From Planctomycetota bacterium (GTDB taxonomy: Bacteria; Planctomycetota; Phycisphaerae; UBA1845), in NCBI GenBank assembly GCA_024276605.1, contig JAJRWX010000009.1, positions 62,001-126,000 on the forward strand: a stretch of DNA of 64,000 bases. Reading direction: 5' to 3'. Below are positions 9,342 through 19,027 of the stretch, piece after piece. The first letter of the stretch is position 1; the number at the start of each line of letters is the position of its first letter. The notes beneath the pieces were generated by a model that did not search any database, was not told the origin of the DNA, and saw only the letters and a list, made by a program, of their open reading frames with translations. The position numbers were made by a program, and so were the translations under genes.

Positions 9342-11081
9342 ATGAAAATGTGGCTACGTTGTGGGTTGCTGGCGTTGTGTACTGCCGCTTTAATGGCGAC
9401 AACTACGTTGGCTGATGGGATTTATTCCCTGAAGGTAAGCGAAATAAATGGCGTACCCATATCGCTGGGTAAAGCGTGCTGCGAACCTGGTACGGTTTGC
9501 ACACCGGATGTGGTTGGTGCTCCGTGTGTGAACAATTCTGAGTGCACAGTGGGGCGGCAAATAGAATGCGCGGACGTGGTGTGTGCTTTTGGGAATCCTG
9601 CTCACTGTCCGGTCGGCAATAGCACATGCCAGATTTTTGCCGGCGGAAATTTTTGTACATTACCAACAGTACTTAATGCCGGCGAGGTGGCCCCCGGTGA
9701 CATCCTTCGTGTTGAAGCTTACTTCAAGGGGTGGGATGCACTACCCAATACAGGCCTGTGTCCTGCAGCAGACGCGGTAGGGACTTGCACGATCGTACCA
9801 GACACTTGCGACTTTAAGACGATCTGTGATGAGAACAGTGGCGTTAGCAGCGGCTCCGATTGCAATGCTACGCGAATTTGTACCACTGGTGGCTTTTGTC
9901 AAGGGTTGCCCGACATTCTCTGCACGGATGATACTGTTTGTGCAAATATCAGTTGTAGAGGCGGGTTGTGTATTCTGAACGAATGCCAAGTAACTCCGCT
10001 GGCAACGACGTTCCAGTGGAGTTTCGACGTACCCAGCTTTAGCAGTGGTAGTAACGGGTCGTTTGCGATCGATTCAGCACCGAATTCCGTATTCATTGAT
10101 AAGAATCGACCGGATTACATCTTCTTTGGACAAGAAAGTTGGAACTTTACCAGCATATTAAATACCGTTGGATTTCTGGAATTTGCGTCAGTGTTAGATA
10201 CGGGCAACCCCAACGCAACGCCGGTATTAGACGTCGGCGAAGAAAAGTATATTGGCACCATGATGCTGACTCCGTCGGCGAACGCCGCAGGTATATTTAC
10301 GCTAGATTTTTCTCCCTCGGCGAGCGTGAATACCTTCAACAACGAAATCGGCAACACTATAGTGGTAACAGACCTGCGACCGCTTGTGATCACTATGGGG
10401 GGGTGTACCCCCACACCAACGCCGCAGTCTTGGACGTCGATTGGTCAGCATGGATCAGGATGTACATTCAATCCCGGATGCGGTGGGAACGAGTATGGCC
10501 AGAATATGCCTGCCAATAATGATTATTCAGAACCACGTTCAACCGGTATCAACAAAATTGTTGTAACCTACGATATTGACGTGGATGTGAGCAATGCGGT
10601 CGTTACGGTCGATGGATGTGATGCCGATGGTTTTACGCAAGATACAAGTTCTATCTCCATGACAGTCGTCCCGGGTGCCAATCCCAATGAGGCAGTCATG
10701 ATGTTTAGTCCATCACTGCCTGGTAATAACCCACAAATAGGTGAGATTCCGGTCAAGTATGACATCACCATATCCGGCGTTGATTGCGTCGGTGGTGGGT
10801 CTCCTATCACGGATGAAACCCGTACGGCGTGGGCCATCTTCGGTGATGCAAACCCGACGCCCATTACGGTCAACAACGGCGACTTGGGCTTTGTGCGTAG
10901 TGCGCGAGATATAATTCTGGCTCGACCAGCGGGTCAGCAGGTGGTGGATCCAAACAGCCCTACGGGCATGTTTGAGATTCGGGCTGACATTAACAATGAC
11001 AACACGGTCAGTAACGGTGACCTTGGTTTGGTCCGCGTAGCCCGTGATTCGATTACTCAGCCAACTGGTCTGTGCCCGTAA
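9342..11081 (+). CDS. Secreted Cys-rich protein with C-terminal dockerin-like repeats
   Basis: The start chosen is the ATG at 9342, preceded by AAGGGG and followed by a classic signal peptide (MKMWLRCGLLALCTAAL, cleavage near TTLA-DG). An in-frame ATG at 9249 with GGAG upstream is an alternative that would lengthen the n-region. Residues about 25-230 are very Cys-rich (GKACCEPGTVCTP, NSECTVGRQIECADVVC), in the style of extracellular disulfide repeats. The middle is beta-rich and unrecognised. The C-terminus holds two related calcium-loop segments (NGDLGFVRSARD and DINNDNTVSNGDLGLVRVARD), like a dockerin type I pair. It is probably an extracellular structural or anchoring protein. Frequent Asn, Thr and Gly are typical of exported proteins here. 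A strong terminator follows. Confidence 0.8.
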   Translation: MKMWLRCGLLALCTAALMATTTLADGIYSLKVSEINGVPISLGKACCEPGTVCTPDVVGAPCVNNSECTVGRQIECADVVCAFGNPAHCPVGNSTCQIFAGGNFCTLPTVLNAGEVAPGDILRVEAYFKGWDALPNTGLCPAADAVGTCTIVPDTCDFKTICDENSGVSSGSDCNATRICTTGGFCQGLPDILCTDDTVCANISCRGGLCILNECQVTPLATTFQWSFDVPSFSSGSNGSFAIDSAPNSVFIDKNRPDYIFFGQESWNFTSILNTVGFLEFASVLDTGNPNATPVLDVGEEKYIGTMMLTPSANAAGIFTLDFSPSASVNTFNNEIGNTIVVTDLRPLVITMGGCTPTPTPQSWTSIGQHGSGCTFNPGCGGNEYGQNMPANNDYSEPRSTGINKIVVTYDIDVDVSNAVVTVDGCDADGFTQDTSSISMTVVPGANPNEAVMMFSPSLPGNNPQIGEIPVKYDITISGVDCVGGGSPITDETRTAWAIFGDANPTPITVNNGDLGFVRSARDIILARPAGQQVVDPNSPTGMFEIRADINNDNTVSNGDLGLVRVARDSITQPTGLCP

Positions 11082-11115
11082 ACCTACCGTAAGGCATAAG
11101 GAATTTATTCCATTG

Positions 11116-11145
11116 AAGCGACCGATTCATCGGTCGCTTTTTTTT
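11116..11145 (+). terminator. Rho-independent terminator
   Basis: A perfect 8-bp stem (GCGACCGA, 11118-11125; TCGGTCGC, 11130-11137) with loop TTCA is followed by eight T (11138-11145). It lies 35 bases after the stop of the Cys-rich secreted protein and ends that plus-strand transcript. Confidence 0.9.
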
Positions 11146-11214
11146 GCGCGGTGGACGAAACGTGTCCGGTCGATGTCGTGTGAATGAAATTAAAGCAAGC
11201 TCTGTAATTGACTG

Positions 11215-11568
11215 TTACGTATTTTGGCTCTGAAGTAAGGTAGGTAACTGCTGGACAAAGGCTGATCGGGCAAGCACGAAGTCGGCGCCGGCCTCTTTTG
11301 CGGCGGATAACAAATCCGTTTGAACGTGCGAGCCAAAAGCGATGATGCGGACTTGGGGCAGGGTTTGCCTGACGGTCTTGATGCTCGAGTCGGACTGCTC
11401 TCCCAAAGCCTCTAGATCAACAAAGACTAAGGTAGGGTTACGAACCAGCCCCGCATGCATGGAAGTTTCGTCTTTGGCGATAATACAATCCACATGCGCG
11501 TGATTGGCTGCCTGCTGAATGCGAGAAGAAAAAATGAGATCGCTGGTTAGCAATAAACATGTTGTCAT
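11215..11568 (-). CDS. Stand-alone degenerate response-regulator receiver protein
   Basis: The 117-residue product has the receiver (CheY-like) alternating pattern: a first strand TTCLLLTSD, a third strand ending in a possible phospho-acceptor (LVFVDLEALG), VRIIAFGSHV and EAGADFVLARSAF. The acidic pair that normally binds magnesium after the first strand is reduced to SD. The conserved Thr/Ser position reads FG and the conserved Lys reads Arg (LAR). It has no output domain. It may be a pseudo-receiver that works by protein contact instead of phosphorylation. No kinase gene is nearby. A short palindromic motif occurs just after its stop. Confidence 0.65.
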   Translation of the reverse strand: MTTCLLLTSDLIFSSRIQQAANHAHVDCIIAKDETSMHAGLVRNPTLVFVDLEALGEQSDSSIKTVRQTLPQVRIIAFGSHVQTDLLSAAKEAGADFVLARSAFVQQLPTLLQSQNT

Positions 11569-11840
11569 GATTTTTGTATCCGTGTCATGGAGATAACCAC
11601 ATCATTATTCAGCGAAGTTAAACATTTTGTATAGCACTTGTATTCATCCAAAGCCGCGCAAGCTATAACATGCGGCTCACTACGCTTAACGGTACTTTGT
11701 TCTATGGCTCTGTCACAAGTAGTTCAGTGAGTGGCCTAGGGAAACCTGTTTACCTGTGCGCCTGGCGTTTCGAAAGACACGGGTAAGCTTTCGCTTACCC
11801 CTGCCACCCAACAAATGATCAACCACTATGCACTTAGATA
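11569..11840. other. Intergenic with stable hairpin
   Basis: This 272-bp stretch separates glnS from the pseudo-receiver. It contains a perfect 8-bp hairpin with a TTTC loop (GGGTAAGC 11781-11788 with GCTTACCC 11793-11800), about 40 bases past the glnS stop on the minus strand. There is no T run after it, so it may be a weak terminator or an mRNA 3' end stabiliser. No gene was recognised. Confidence 0.45.
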
Positions 11841-13529
11841 TTACCCCTGTTTCTTTTGTTTCTTTGCCCAAGGGTCTTTCAACGTGAGCGTACGGTTAAA
11901 GACCAGTTGCGCCTCGGTAGAATCCGGATCAACACAGAAATATCCCATCCGTTCGAACTGTAGACGATCGCCGGGTTTGGCATTCTTCACTGACGGTTCT
12001 AACTTGCAACCCGAAAGCACTTGAAGTGAATCGGGATTAAGATTGTCCTTGAAGTCCCCTCCTTCGGGAACATCCAAGGGACTGACCACGTTAAATAAAT
12101 GATCGTAGAGACGGACCTGGGCATCGATCGCAGAGGTATGGCTAACCCAATGTAGCGTACCCTTGACTTTGCGACCGTCAGGCGAGTCACCGCCCCGTGT
12201 CGCTGGATCGTACGTGCATCGAAGTTCGAGCACATCGCCAGCGTCATTTTTGATGACTTCGGTGCATGTGATGAAATAGCCATATCTGAGTCGTACTTCT
12301 CTACCCGGCGCAAGGCGAAAGAATTTGCGCGGTGGGTCTTCCATAAAATCGCCACGTTCGATGTACAATACGCGCGAAAACGGCACTTTACGCGTCCCGG
12401 CTGAGGGGTCTTCGGGGTTGTTGACGGCATCCATTTCCTCGACAACATCCTGCGGAAAATTTTCGATCACTACCTTGAGAGGATCGATCACCCCCATAAC
12501 CCGTAACGAACTTTTGTTCAAATCGTCCCGCACGCAGTGTTGTAGTAGAGCAATATCTACGACACCTTTGACCTTGGCTACACCGATACGGGCGCAGAAT
12601 TCGCGTATGGCTGAGGCGGGATAACCCCGGCGTCTCATGGCGGAAATGGTAGGCATACGCGGATCATCCCATCCACTGACATAGCCCCCTTCGACGAGTT
12701 CCAGCAGTTTGCGTTTACTCATCACCGTATAGTTTAGTTCAAGCCTTGCAAATTCAATTTGCTTAGGATGATGTACACCGAGTTGGTCAAGAAACCAATC
12801 GTATAACGGTCGATGGTCTTCGAATTCCAACGTGCAAATGGAATGCGTGATACCTTCGATCGAGTCTTCCAGGCCGTGCGCCCAATCATACATGGGATAG
12901 ATGCACCAGTCGTCGCCCGTGCGGTGATGGGCGGCGTGCAACACGCGATACATGACCGGATCGCGCATGTTCATATTGGCGGCAGCCATATCAATTTTAG
13001 CACGCAGCGTACGTGAACCATCCGGGAATTCCCCTTTGCGCATGCGATCGAACAAATCCAGATTTTCGGCTACGTCGCGGTTACGGTATGGACTTTCCAG
13101 CCCGGGTGAAGTTAACGTACCACGATTGTGACGCATGTCTTCGAGATTCAGATCGCATACGAACGCCTTGCCATTTTTTATAAGCGTGAGGGCATGGTCA
13201 TATAAGCATTGAAAATAGTCGGAGGCAAAATAGAGGCGATCCTCCCAGTCGAAACCCAGCCACGTCACGTCTTCTTTGATGGATTCGACGTATTCGCTTT
13301 CTTCTTTGGTGGGATTCGTATCGTCGAAACGCAGGTTGCATTTGCCGTTGTAATGGGTTGCTAGTCCAAAGTTAAGGCAGATGGACTTGGCATGGCCTAT
13401 GTGCAGATAGCCATTGGGTTCGGGTGGAAAGCGCGTGTGTACCCGGCCATCGTTCAGGCAATTAGCTAGATCATCCTCGATGATTTGTTGGATAAAATTC
13501 AACTTCGTTTTCGTTTGTTCATCAGCCAT
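11841..13529 (-). CDS. glnS: Glutaminyl-tRNA synthetase
   Basis: This cytoplasmic class I aminoacyl-tRNA synthetase charges tRNA-Gln. The HIGH motif is at residues 43-46 ([14 protein letters not shown]), preceded by [11 protein letters not shown] as in GlnRS, and the KMSKS counterpart is VMSKRKL (about 269). [11 protein letters not shown] and the Gln-specific [17 protein letters not shown] are present. The length of 562 residues and the C-terminal anticodon-binding beta-barrels ([21 protein letters not shown]) are normal for a bacterial GlnRS. A separate glutamyl-tRNA synthetase begins at the right edge of the window. Together they suggest direct charging of tRNA-Gln, although a GatCAB system cannot be ruled out. 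It appears to be monocistronic. Confidence 0.96.
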   Translation of the reverse strand: MADEQTKTKLNFIQQIIEDDLANCLNDGRVHTRFPPEPNGYLHIGHAKSICLNFGLATHYNGKCNLRFDDTNPTKEESEYVESIKEDVTWLGFDWEDRLYFASDYFQCLYDHALTLIKNGKAFVCDLNLEDMRHNRGTLTSPGLESPYRNRDVAENLDLFDRMRKGEFPDGSRTLRAKIDMAAANMNMRDPVMYRVLHAAHHRTGDDWCIYPMYDWAHGLEDSIEGITHSICTLEFEDHRPLYDWFLDQLGVHHPKQIEFARLELNYTVMSKRKLLELVEGGYVSGWDDPRMPTISAMRRRGYPASAIREFCARIGVAKVKGVVDIALLQHCVRDDLNKSSLRVMGVIDPLKVVIENFPQDVVEEMDAVNNPEDPSAGTRKVPFSRVLYIERGDFMEDPPRKFFRLAPGREVRLRYGYFITCTEVIKNDAGDVLELRCTYDPATRGGDSPDGRKVKGTLHWVSHTSAIDAQVRLYDHLFNVVSPLDVPEGGDFKDNLNPDSLQVLSGCKLEPSVKNAKPGDRLQFERMGYFCVDPDSTEAQLVFNRTLTLKDPWAKKQKKQG

Positions 13530-13748
13530 AAGTTACGTAGTCCAAAAAACGTCTGGTTATCAATCCTGTCGCAAAGAAGAACATGATAAGCGATGGTGGC
13601 GCAACTTGAAACGGGCTGGGGAGTGGCATGACAAAATGTGTGCATGACAACATTTGCGATTGGGTGGCCAACGTCGCGGAATCAAGCACTCGAATGTCCA
13701 ATGGATGTTGCTCGCGGCGTTTGTCCATGCCACCCATCACCCATCGGT

Positions 13749-15020
13749 TCATAAGCTTTCGAGTGCTAATGCTCTGATGGTTTTGCGGTCTCGGATGTAT
13801 AGCTTTCGACCAACGAGCGTGGGAACCGTCCAGGCGATGCGTTGCAGGACGCCGGCTTTGGCGTGGATGATCACTTCATCGGGTGTGGCCGAAACCAAGA
13901 CGAGCTGTCCATCCTCGTCAAGGATTAGAAATTTGTCACCGACTTGCAGTAATTGGGCCTTACCAAATAGGCCTCGCTTGCGAAAAGCCATCTTGCCGGT
14001 TTTGGCATTGACGCAGGCGAAAAATGTGGGGCCATTGCCGCCGGTAGATGCGTAGATGTAATCTTTGACACGAATGGCGCTGCCGAAGTGAATCTGCATC
14101 TTGCTGTGATGCCAGAGTTCGTTGACGGTCGTTTTCCCCCCGGTTTGAGACAGTTTGAGTGCTCGACTTCCCGTGTTGTACGCGGAGGAGACAAAGAGAA
14201 TGTTATCCTTACCCCATAAAGGCATCGACGCATTGACGTTGTAGGAGGTTTTATGTGGGTGGCGCCAGAGGAGTTTTCCGTTTGTGGGGTCTACGGCGAC
14301 AATTTCATCCGTCATGGGAATGACAACTTGTTGTTGGCCATCGACATCGATGAGTAGCGGTGAAGCGTATGAACTTTTTATATCCAGATTTGACCAAACC
14401 ACTTCGCCGGTTTTTTGACGGAAGGCCATCACGCCGTACCCCTTACCGCCGACGGGGAGAATGATGGTATCCTTGAAGGCGATCGGACTGGCGGCATAAC
14501 CCCACATTAATTTGTTCGCGTTAAATTCTTTCATCATATCGTGCGACCAGACGACCTTTCCGGTGCGCAGGTTCAGGGCATGTAACTTGGCGGTGATACC
14601 GACGGTGAAGACAAGGTCGCCGATGATGAGTGGTGATGATCGCGGACCTACACCGAATCCTCGATCGAGTTTCTTAAAGAGTGGTGCCGCATAGGTATAC
14701 TGCCATTTGGTATCGCCTGTATCAGGGTCCAGCGCGAGTACGATTTCATGCTCGTCTTGGCGATGCATCGTAAATAGCATGTTTTGTGCAACGGAAATGG
14801 TGGCGTACCCATCACCGATGGGCTTGGACCAAAGTTCTTTGGGACCATCCGCAGGCCAGGTGGTATTGAGCGATGTATCAGGAACGATGAAATTACGGTT
14901 AGGGCCTCCCCATTGGGGCCATTGGGCGTTAGCAAAAGGCGAGATGATTAACACACAGATCATCGCCGATGGTAGTAAGCACACATATCGAGACGGTTGG
15001 TTCAATGGCTGTGTTGTCAT
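13749..15020 (-). CDS. Exported PQQ-like beta-propeller protein
   Basis: The 423-residue protein starts at an ATG with AGGAG eight bases upstream. A signal peptide (LLPSAMICVLIISPFANA) is followed by the opening WPQWGGPNRN, which is common in planctomycete beta-propellers. Blade repeats of the pyrrolo-quinoline quinone type recur: ALDPDTGDTKWQY, ALNLRTGKVVWS, AFRQKTGEVVWS, AVDPTNGKLLWRH and CVNAKTGKMAFRK. Such proteins adopt BamB-like propellers; these repeats do not by themselves show PQQ binding or dehydrogenase activity, and none of the dehydrogenase catalytic motifs was seen. It lies directly downstream of a second propeller gene (11 bp gap), so both are likely one transcript. Function unknown. 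Confidence 0.85.
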   Translation of the reverse strand: MTTQPLNQPSRYVCLLPSAMICVLIISPFANAQWPQWGGPNRNFIVPDTSLNTTWPADGPKELWSKPIGDGYATISVAQNMLFTMHRQDEHEIVLALDPDTGDTKWQYTYAAPLFKKLDRGFGVGPRSSPLIIGDLVFTVGITAKLHALNLRTGKVVWSHDMMKEFNANKLMWGYAASPIAFKDTIILPVGGKGYGVMAFRQKTGEVVWSNLDIKSSYASPLLIDVDGQQQVVIPMTDEIVAVDPTNGKLLWRHPHKTSYNVNASMPLWGKDNILFVSSAYNTGSRALKLSQTGGKTTVNELWHHSKMQIHFGSAIRVKDYIYASTGGNGPTFFACVNAKTGKMAFRKRGLFGKAQLLQVGDKFLILDEDGQLVLVSATPDEVIIHAKAGVLQRIAWTVPTLVGRKLYIRDRKTIRALALESL

Positions 15021-15031
15021 ACGATCATCTC

Positions 15032-16189
15032 CTAATTACTTTTTTCGCCGAAACAATATAGCACACCATCCTGCGTGCCAATGATAAGATAGCCTGCGGC
15101 TACGGCAGGGGAAGCAGAGATGGGTGCACCAGCTTCAAAACGCCAGGTTTCTTTTCCACTCTCTATATCAATCGCGTAGAGGTTACCGTCGTTAGAGCCG
15201 ACGAAGGCGCGTGACCCGACGATTACCACGGAGGAATCGATACGACCTCTGGTGGAAAAGGTCCATTTTACTTTTCCGGTTTTCATATCCATCGCGCGGA
15301 GTTGTTTGTCACGGCCTCCCACGATGGCGAGTTTATCCGTCACGGCAGCGGAGGACATAAATGGGAACTGTTTGTCAGGGTCTTCAAAAGTCCAGAGTCT
15401 TTTGCCGGTTTTCCAGTTTATACCGATGATTTGATTACCATAGTTACCCAGATAAACCCGTGATCCTACAATGGCCCCGGATGCCCCGGCTGGTGATCCG
15501 ATCGACACTTCCCGTATCAGTTTTCCGCTCGCGGCATCAAGAATGTGCAAGTTTTCATCACAGGCGACGGACAACACTTTGTTATCCACAATGCCGGGTG
15601 TAGCATGCACTTTACTTTCGGTTTCGGTTTTCCAGACTAATGAACCGTCTATGATGTTTATGTTATAGATGTAACCATCATAGGAGCCAATCACAACTGA
15701 ACCACCCATTGGATTGGCTGATGAAATCACTTGGCCATTAGTAGCGAAGGTCCACAACCCTCGACCGGTCTTGGTGTCCACACCGTGTACGATACCACCG
15801 TCGTCTCCGAAGATGACCTTGCCATCCACAACAGTTGGCGAGGATTGAATGAAGTCCGTGGCGTGGTATTTCCATTTCATTTTACCGGTGTGTAGGTCTA
15901 GCGCGTAGAGATATTCATCATCGCAACCGACATAGACAGTATCGTCCACAATGGCGGCCGAGGATGTGATGGCTTCTTCGCGCTCGAACCGCCATCGCAA
16001 CGATAACTTCTGTGGCAGCGGGCTTACTGCGATACCGGTCAGTAAAGAGTTTCCTCGAAACATGGGCCAGGATTTAGCGGTGGCATGTGTCGAGACGATT
16101 GACGTTTCATGTACCTGGGCAAAAACCCCCGACGACATCGCAGTCATGGAAATGCCAAGACCTATCATACAGCCCATCAGTCTGCGCAT
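15032..16189 (-). CDS. Exported PQQ-like beta-propeller protein
   Basis: The frame stays open from 16249, but the ATG at 16189 gives the natural signal peptide (MRRLMGCMIGLGISMTAMSS, cleavage near VFAQ); other in-frame starts at 16243 and 16234 are possible. The opening SWPMFRGNSLLTG is the usual first-blade phrase, and at least seven near-identical blades follow, with a period near 40 residues (YALDLHTGKMKWKY, HGVDTKTGRGLWTF, YNINIIDGSLVWKT, HILDAASGKLIREV, IGINWKTGKRLWTF, RAMDMKTGKVKWTF, YAIDIESGKETWRF). This is a very regular propeller, closer to BamB-like repeats than the next gene. It probably acts in the periplasm. It precedes another propeller gene by 11 bp. Confidence 0.86.
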   Translation of the reverse strand: MRRLMGCMIGLGISMTAMSSGVFAQVHETSIVSTHATAKSWPMFRGNSLLTGIAVSPLPQKLSLRWRFEREEAITSSAAIVDDTVYVGCDDEYLYALDLHTGKMKWKYHATDFIQSSPTVVDGKVIFGDDGGIVHGVDTKTGRGLWTFATNGQVISSANPMGGSVVIGSYDGYIYNINIIDGSLVWKTETESKVHATPGIVDNKVLSVACDENLHILDAASGKLIREVSIGSPAGASGAIVGSRVYLGNYGNQIIGINWKTGKRLWTFEDPDKQFPFMSSAAVTDKLAIVGGRDKQLRAMDMKTGKVKWTFSTRGRIDSSVVIVGSRAFVGSNDGNLYAIDIESGKETWRFEAGAPISASPAVAAGYLIIGTQDGVLYCFGEKSN

Positions 16190-16267
16190 ATCCTTGCCGA
16201 GGAGACCGTTAATTGTGCTGTTCGTATATGTCATATCGTACATGATCACGACTGCGTTTTTTTGGTA

Positions 16268-16723
16268 CTAAGATGGTTTGAATCTAAGTACCAAGGCCGC
16301 CCCCAAGCCCGCCAGTGCTATGCCCGCGTAAAACATCAAATGAGGAGGTTTGGCCGGCTTGTTCCAGATCATGGAAACAATGGTGTTTACAATCGGTGCG
16401 CCGGCGAAAACAAGGGGGGCCACATAGATCGGTTTACCCCCCTGCTTGAAGGCGAATACTATACCCAATGCCCCAATCGCGCCAAGCATACCTGCTAGTG
16501 TCGAAAGAGTGACACCCCTGGATGTAAACACCCACTGCTCTGATTTGGTGAACCAGATATAACCGATGCAGGCTATGGACACGATAAAGTAAGCTACGCC
16601 TACGAACAGAAATGCACGCAGCGCGCTGTTTTTACCCAGTGCGTTTTGACCGTGATGCAACGTCGGCACGTACGCACCCCAGCAGAGGATGGTTAGGATA
16701 ACAAACATGGGCCAAAGCTTCAT
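16268..16723 (-). CDS. Small DMT-like (EamA half-size) membrane protein
   Basis: The 151-residue protein begins at an ATG with GAGGAG six bases upstream. Four to five membrane segments are visible: MFVILTILCWGAYVP, AFLFVGVAYFIVSIACIGYIW, LSTLAGMLGAIGALGIVFAF, PLVFAGAPIVNTIVSMIW and MFYAGIALAGLGAALVL. The pattern resembles one half of a drug/metabolite transporter (EamA) protein, so it would need to dimerise. It lies 138 bp downstream of the thioesterase and just upstream of the beta-propeller pair, all on the minus strand. The substrate is not indicated. Confidence 0.65.
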   Translation of the reverse strand: MKLWPMFVILTILCWGAYVPTLHHGQNALGKNSALRAFLFVGVAYFIVSIACIGYIWFTKSEQWVFTSRGVTLSTLAGMLGAIGALGIVFAFKQGGKPIYVAPLVFAGAPIVNTIVSMIWNKPAKPPHLMFYAGIALAGLGAALVLRFKPS

Positions 16724-16856
16724 GGGATACTCCTCTTTCGGTTACTCGCTAATATCTAATTCGTTCGTACAAACTCATTCATCCGCAGGGCATGTAGCGG
16801 GTTCGGGTGTAAGAATTATTATTATTTTACAGATACGCTATGATCTCAACTCCACA

Positions 16857-16870
16857 CGGGCTAAAGCCCG
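16857..16870. repeat. REP-like hairpin overlapping a stop codon
   Basis: CGGGC-TAAA-GCCCG forms a 5-bp GC stem with a TAAA loop. The TAG stop of the thioesterase gene lies in it. A similar hairpin sits at 27999-28018. Both resemble the short GC-rich palindromes dispersed in many bacterial genomes. Confidence 0.45.
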
Positions 16871-17286
16871 CGGCTCATGACGGCCTGCAATTTTTCTCTA
16901 ATCTCATCCGGAATACTGATGGACTGAAATTTGCCGTCCTTTGTCATACAACAGACCGTCGATGATCGAGCTACGGCGATACAGATACCATCTATGCGAA
17001 ACTCGCACTTAAACGACACGGACTTGTCATTGACTTCCGTCAGCATAATGGCCAATTCCAGATCATCTTCAAAGCGGGCGGGTCTGGCGTATTCGCAACT
17101 GACCGATACTCGCGGCCAGCCGATGTGCCCGTCACCGGTGGGAATGTTTACACTGAAACCCAGCGAACGCCAGAAACTACATTCCACCTCCTCCATATAG
17201 CGAAAATAATTAGAAAAGTGAACCACACCTGCCAAATCGGTTTCGGCAAATTGGACTTTTCTCATCATGGTGTAGTGGTCGGTCAT
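16861..17286 (-). CDS. Hotdog-fold acyl-CoA thioesterase (4-hydroxybenzoyl-CoA thioesterase/YbgC type)
   Basis: The ATG at 17286 has GCAGGAAT upstream and gives 141 residues. The hotdog signature is clear: VQFAETDLAGVVHFSNYFRYMEEVE, where the Asp of ETD and the following VVHFSNY match the catalytic region of 4-hydroxybenzoyl-CoA thioesterases. The second half has VSVSCEYARPARFEDDLELA and VNDKSVSFKCEF. The enzyme hydrolyses acyl- or aroyl-CoA/ACP thioesters in the cytoplasm. It lies 64 bp after the symporter gene, behind an operon with a chorismate-lyase-like gene, so an aromatic or fatty acyl substrate is plausible (inference). The C-terminal codons run into a small hairpin. Confidence 0.85.
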   Translation of the reverse strand: MTDHYTMMRKVQFAETDLAGVVHFSNYFRYMEEVECSFWRSLGFSVNIPTGDGHIGWPRVSVSCEYARPARFEDDLELAIMLTEVNDKSVSFKCEFRIDGICIAVARSSTVCCMTKDGKFQSISIPDEIREKLQAVMSRGL

Positions 17287-17350
17287 GCTCGATATTCCTG
17301 CAACAAAGCTCTCATGCCAATACAATTCAACCGCTCCAATGGAGTACAGC

Positions 17351-19027
17351 TTAACCCTTCACGTTAGGGCCGAAGAATTTTTCTACCGTCGCCGTCGAGG
17401 GTGGTCGCGTGAGTAGTGAGACGACGACCAACGAGACAGTCGAGACGGTAATGATAGTCGCTACAGGCATCATACCCAAAAATAGATATCCACGATTGGC
17501 ACCATAGTCTGCTTGCGCGAACAAGTATATCCAGGCCACAGCGGTACTAATGACGCAAGCGTAAGCACCAAGTGTTGTCGTACGTTTCCAATATAAAGCC
17601 GCGATGACCAGCGGAAACAGACTGGCAAAACCACTAAAACACCACACGCCAAGCGTAAACACACCGCCGGGGCGTAACTGCGCCAGTAGGTACGTCACAA
17701 TCACGATGAATATCACGAAGCCCCGACCTAACAATACGCGTTGTTTGTCTGACAAAGCATCATCTTTGACGTAGTGGGCGACAATATCGTTAGTGAATAT
17801 GCTACCGAGGCACAGGAATTGCGAATCCAGCGATGACATAATCGCAGCTAAAATACCTGCGGTGAGCAATCCTCCCAAAACCGGGCCGGTGGCTGAAGCG
17901 ACGAGTTTGCCAAGCACTGCGTTGGGATTGGAAAATCCATAGGGAATGATCGGCTTACCATCGATCATGGCCGATGTTGCCCACACACCGATCAATACGC
18001 AAGGCACCCACACGAGCATAATGAGTAAGGGATGGGCAATGACGGAAAGCTTAAACGATTTCGCACTTCTTGCGGTTAACCAATGTTGAAAAAGATGCGG
18101 GAACATGCCCACGCTGAGTGGAATAAACATATAGGAGAGGAACTTGAGATGGCTAATACCGTGCGGCTTGACCGGCTTTTTCGGTGCCGGTCCACGTTGG
18201 GATTCCGGCTTAGCATGCCAAGCAACCAACTTTTTTTCGTAGACACGCACGTCACCGTGGTAGCGCGTTAGCTTGTCATGATCACGAACGGTGCGGCGCA
18301 ACTTCTCGGGATTATGTTGCTGCACCATGGCTGTGGCTTGTTGCGCGCCACCTAGTTTGTCAGAGATGGCGACGAAGGTGACGATACCCAATATGATAAA
18401 CACAATAGTCTGAAAAGCGTTGGCCTAGGCCGTGCCGCGTACACCGCCAAAGAATACATAGATCATCACGACAATACAAATCAGCGCTGAACCATAGGCA
18501 TAGGGAATTGCTCCGGCGGCTCGCGCAGCCGGCCCCACACCGGAGGCTGGAAACAGGCCGGGTAATGCGCCGCCGGTTAGTTTTTCGATGGTCGCGCCGG
18601 CACCCATCACACCAATCAGAAGATAGGGAATGACCAGGCCGACAAGGATCGGAAAAAGTACCAATCCTAAGTTGTTGGATTCAAATCTATCTCTGAAAAA
18701 CTGAATTTGCGTGGTGTAGCCATATCGTTTCCCAAAGGACCATAGTTTGACTCCCACAATAAAGAAACAAGCGGAATGAATAATCCCCGCCCAGGATGCC
18801 ATCTTGCCATAGACACCGATGCCATCCTTGAAGGTTGCCCCGGTAGACCCGACGAGAGCAAAGGCGGTCATGGTCGTACCAAACAATGACATGAGCAGTA
18901 GGAAAGGACCGATGCTGCGCGAGGCAAGAAAATAGTCTGCCGCCGTTCCCTTGAACAATCGACTACTGAAAAAGCCAAGGATCAAGAGTAAACTCAGGTA
19001 AGCAAGAATGATGAGAAGTTGCGTCAT
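17351..19027 (-). pseudogene. Sodium/solute symporter (SSF) with an internal in-frame TAG
   Basis: A single frame of 558 sense codons plus one internal stop encodes an SSF transporter. The first 200 codons (19027-18428) read through LLILAYLSLLLILGFFSSR, DYFLASRSIGPFLLLMSLFGTTMTAFALVGSTG and YVFFGGVRGTA, then TAG (18425-18427). The same frame continues immediately with ANAFQTIVFIILGIVTF and the remaining membrane helices (LSVIAHPLLIMLVWVPCVLIGVWAT, GLLTAGILAAIMSSLDSQFLCLGSIFTNDIV). SSF proteins usually have Trp at this place (GTAWANAFQT), so TGG to TAG explains it. Either the gene is inactivated, or there is a sequencing error or readthrough. The rest of the frame shows no decay. The start overlaps the DUF3311-like stop (ATGA). 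Confidence 0.85.

Noticed and set aside
11781-11800. Terminator after glnS
   Set aside because: The hairpin is perfect but has no T run on the minus strand, so it is listed only as a structure in the gap.
18425-18427. TAG in the symporter read as a recoded amino acid (pyrrolysine-like)
   Set aside because: TAG ends several other genes here (kynA, M4 peptidase, radical SAM), the position is a Trp in the family, and no pyl genes are seen. Simple mutation or error is more likely.
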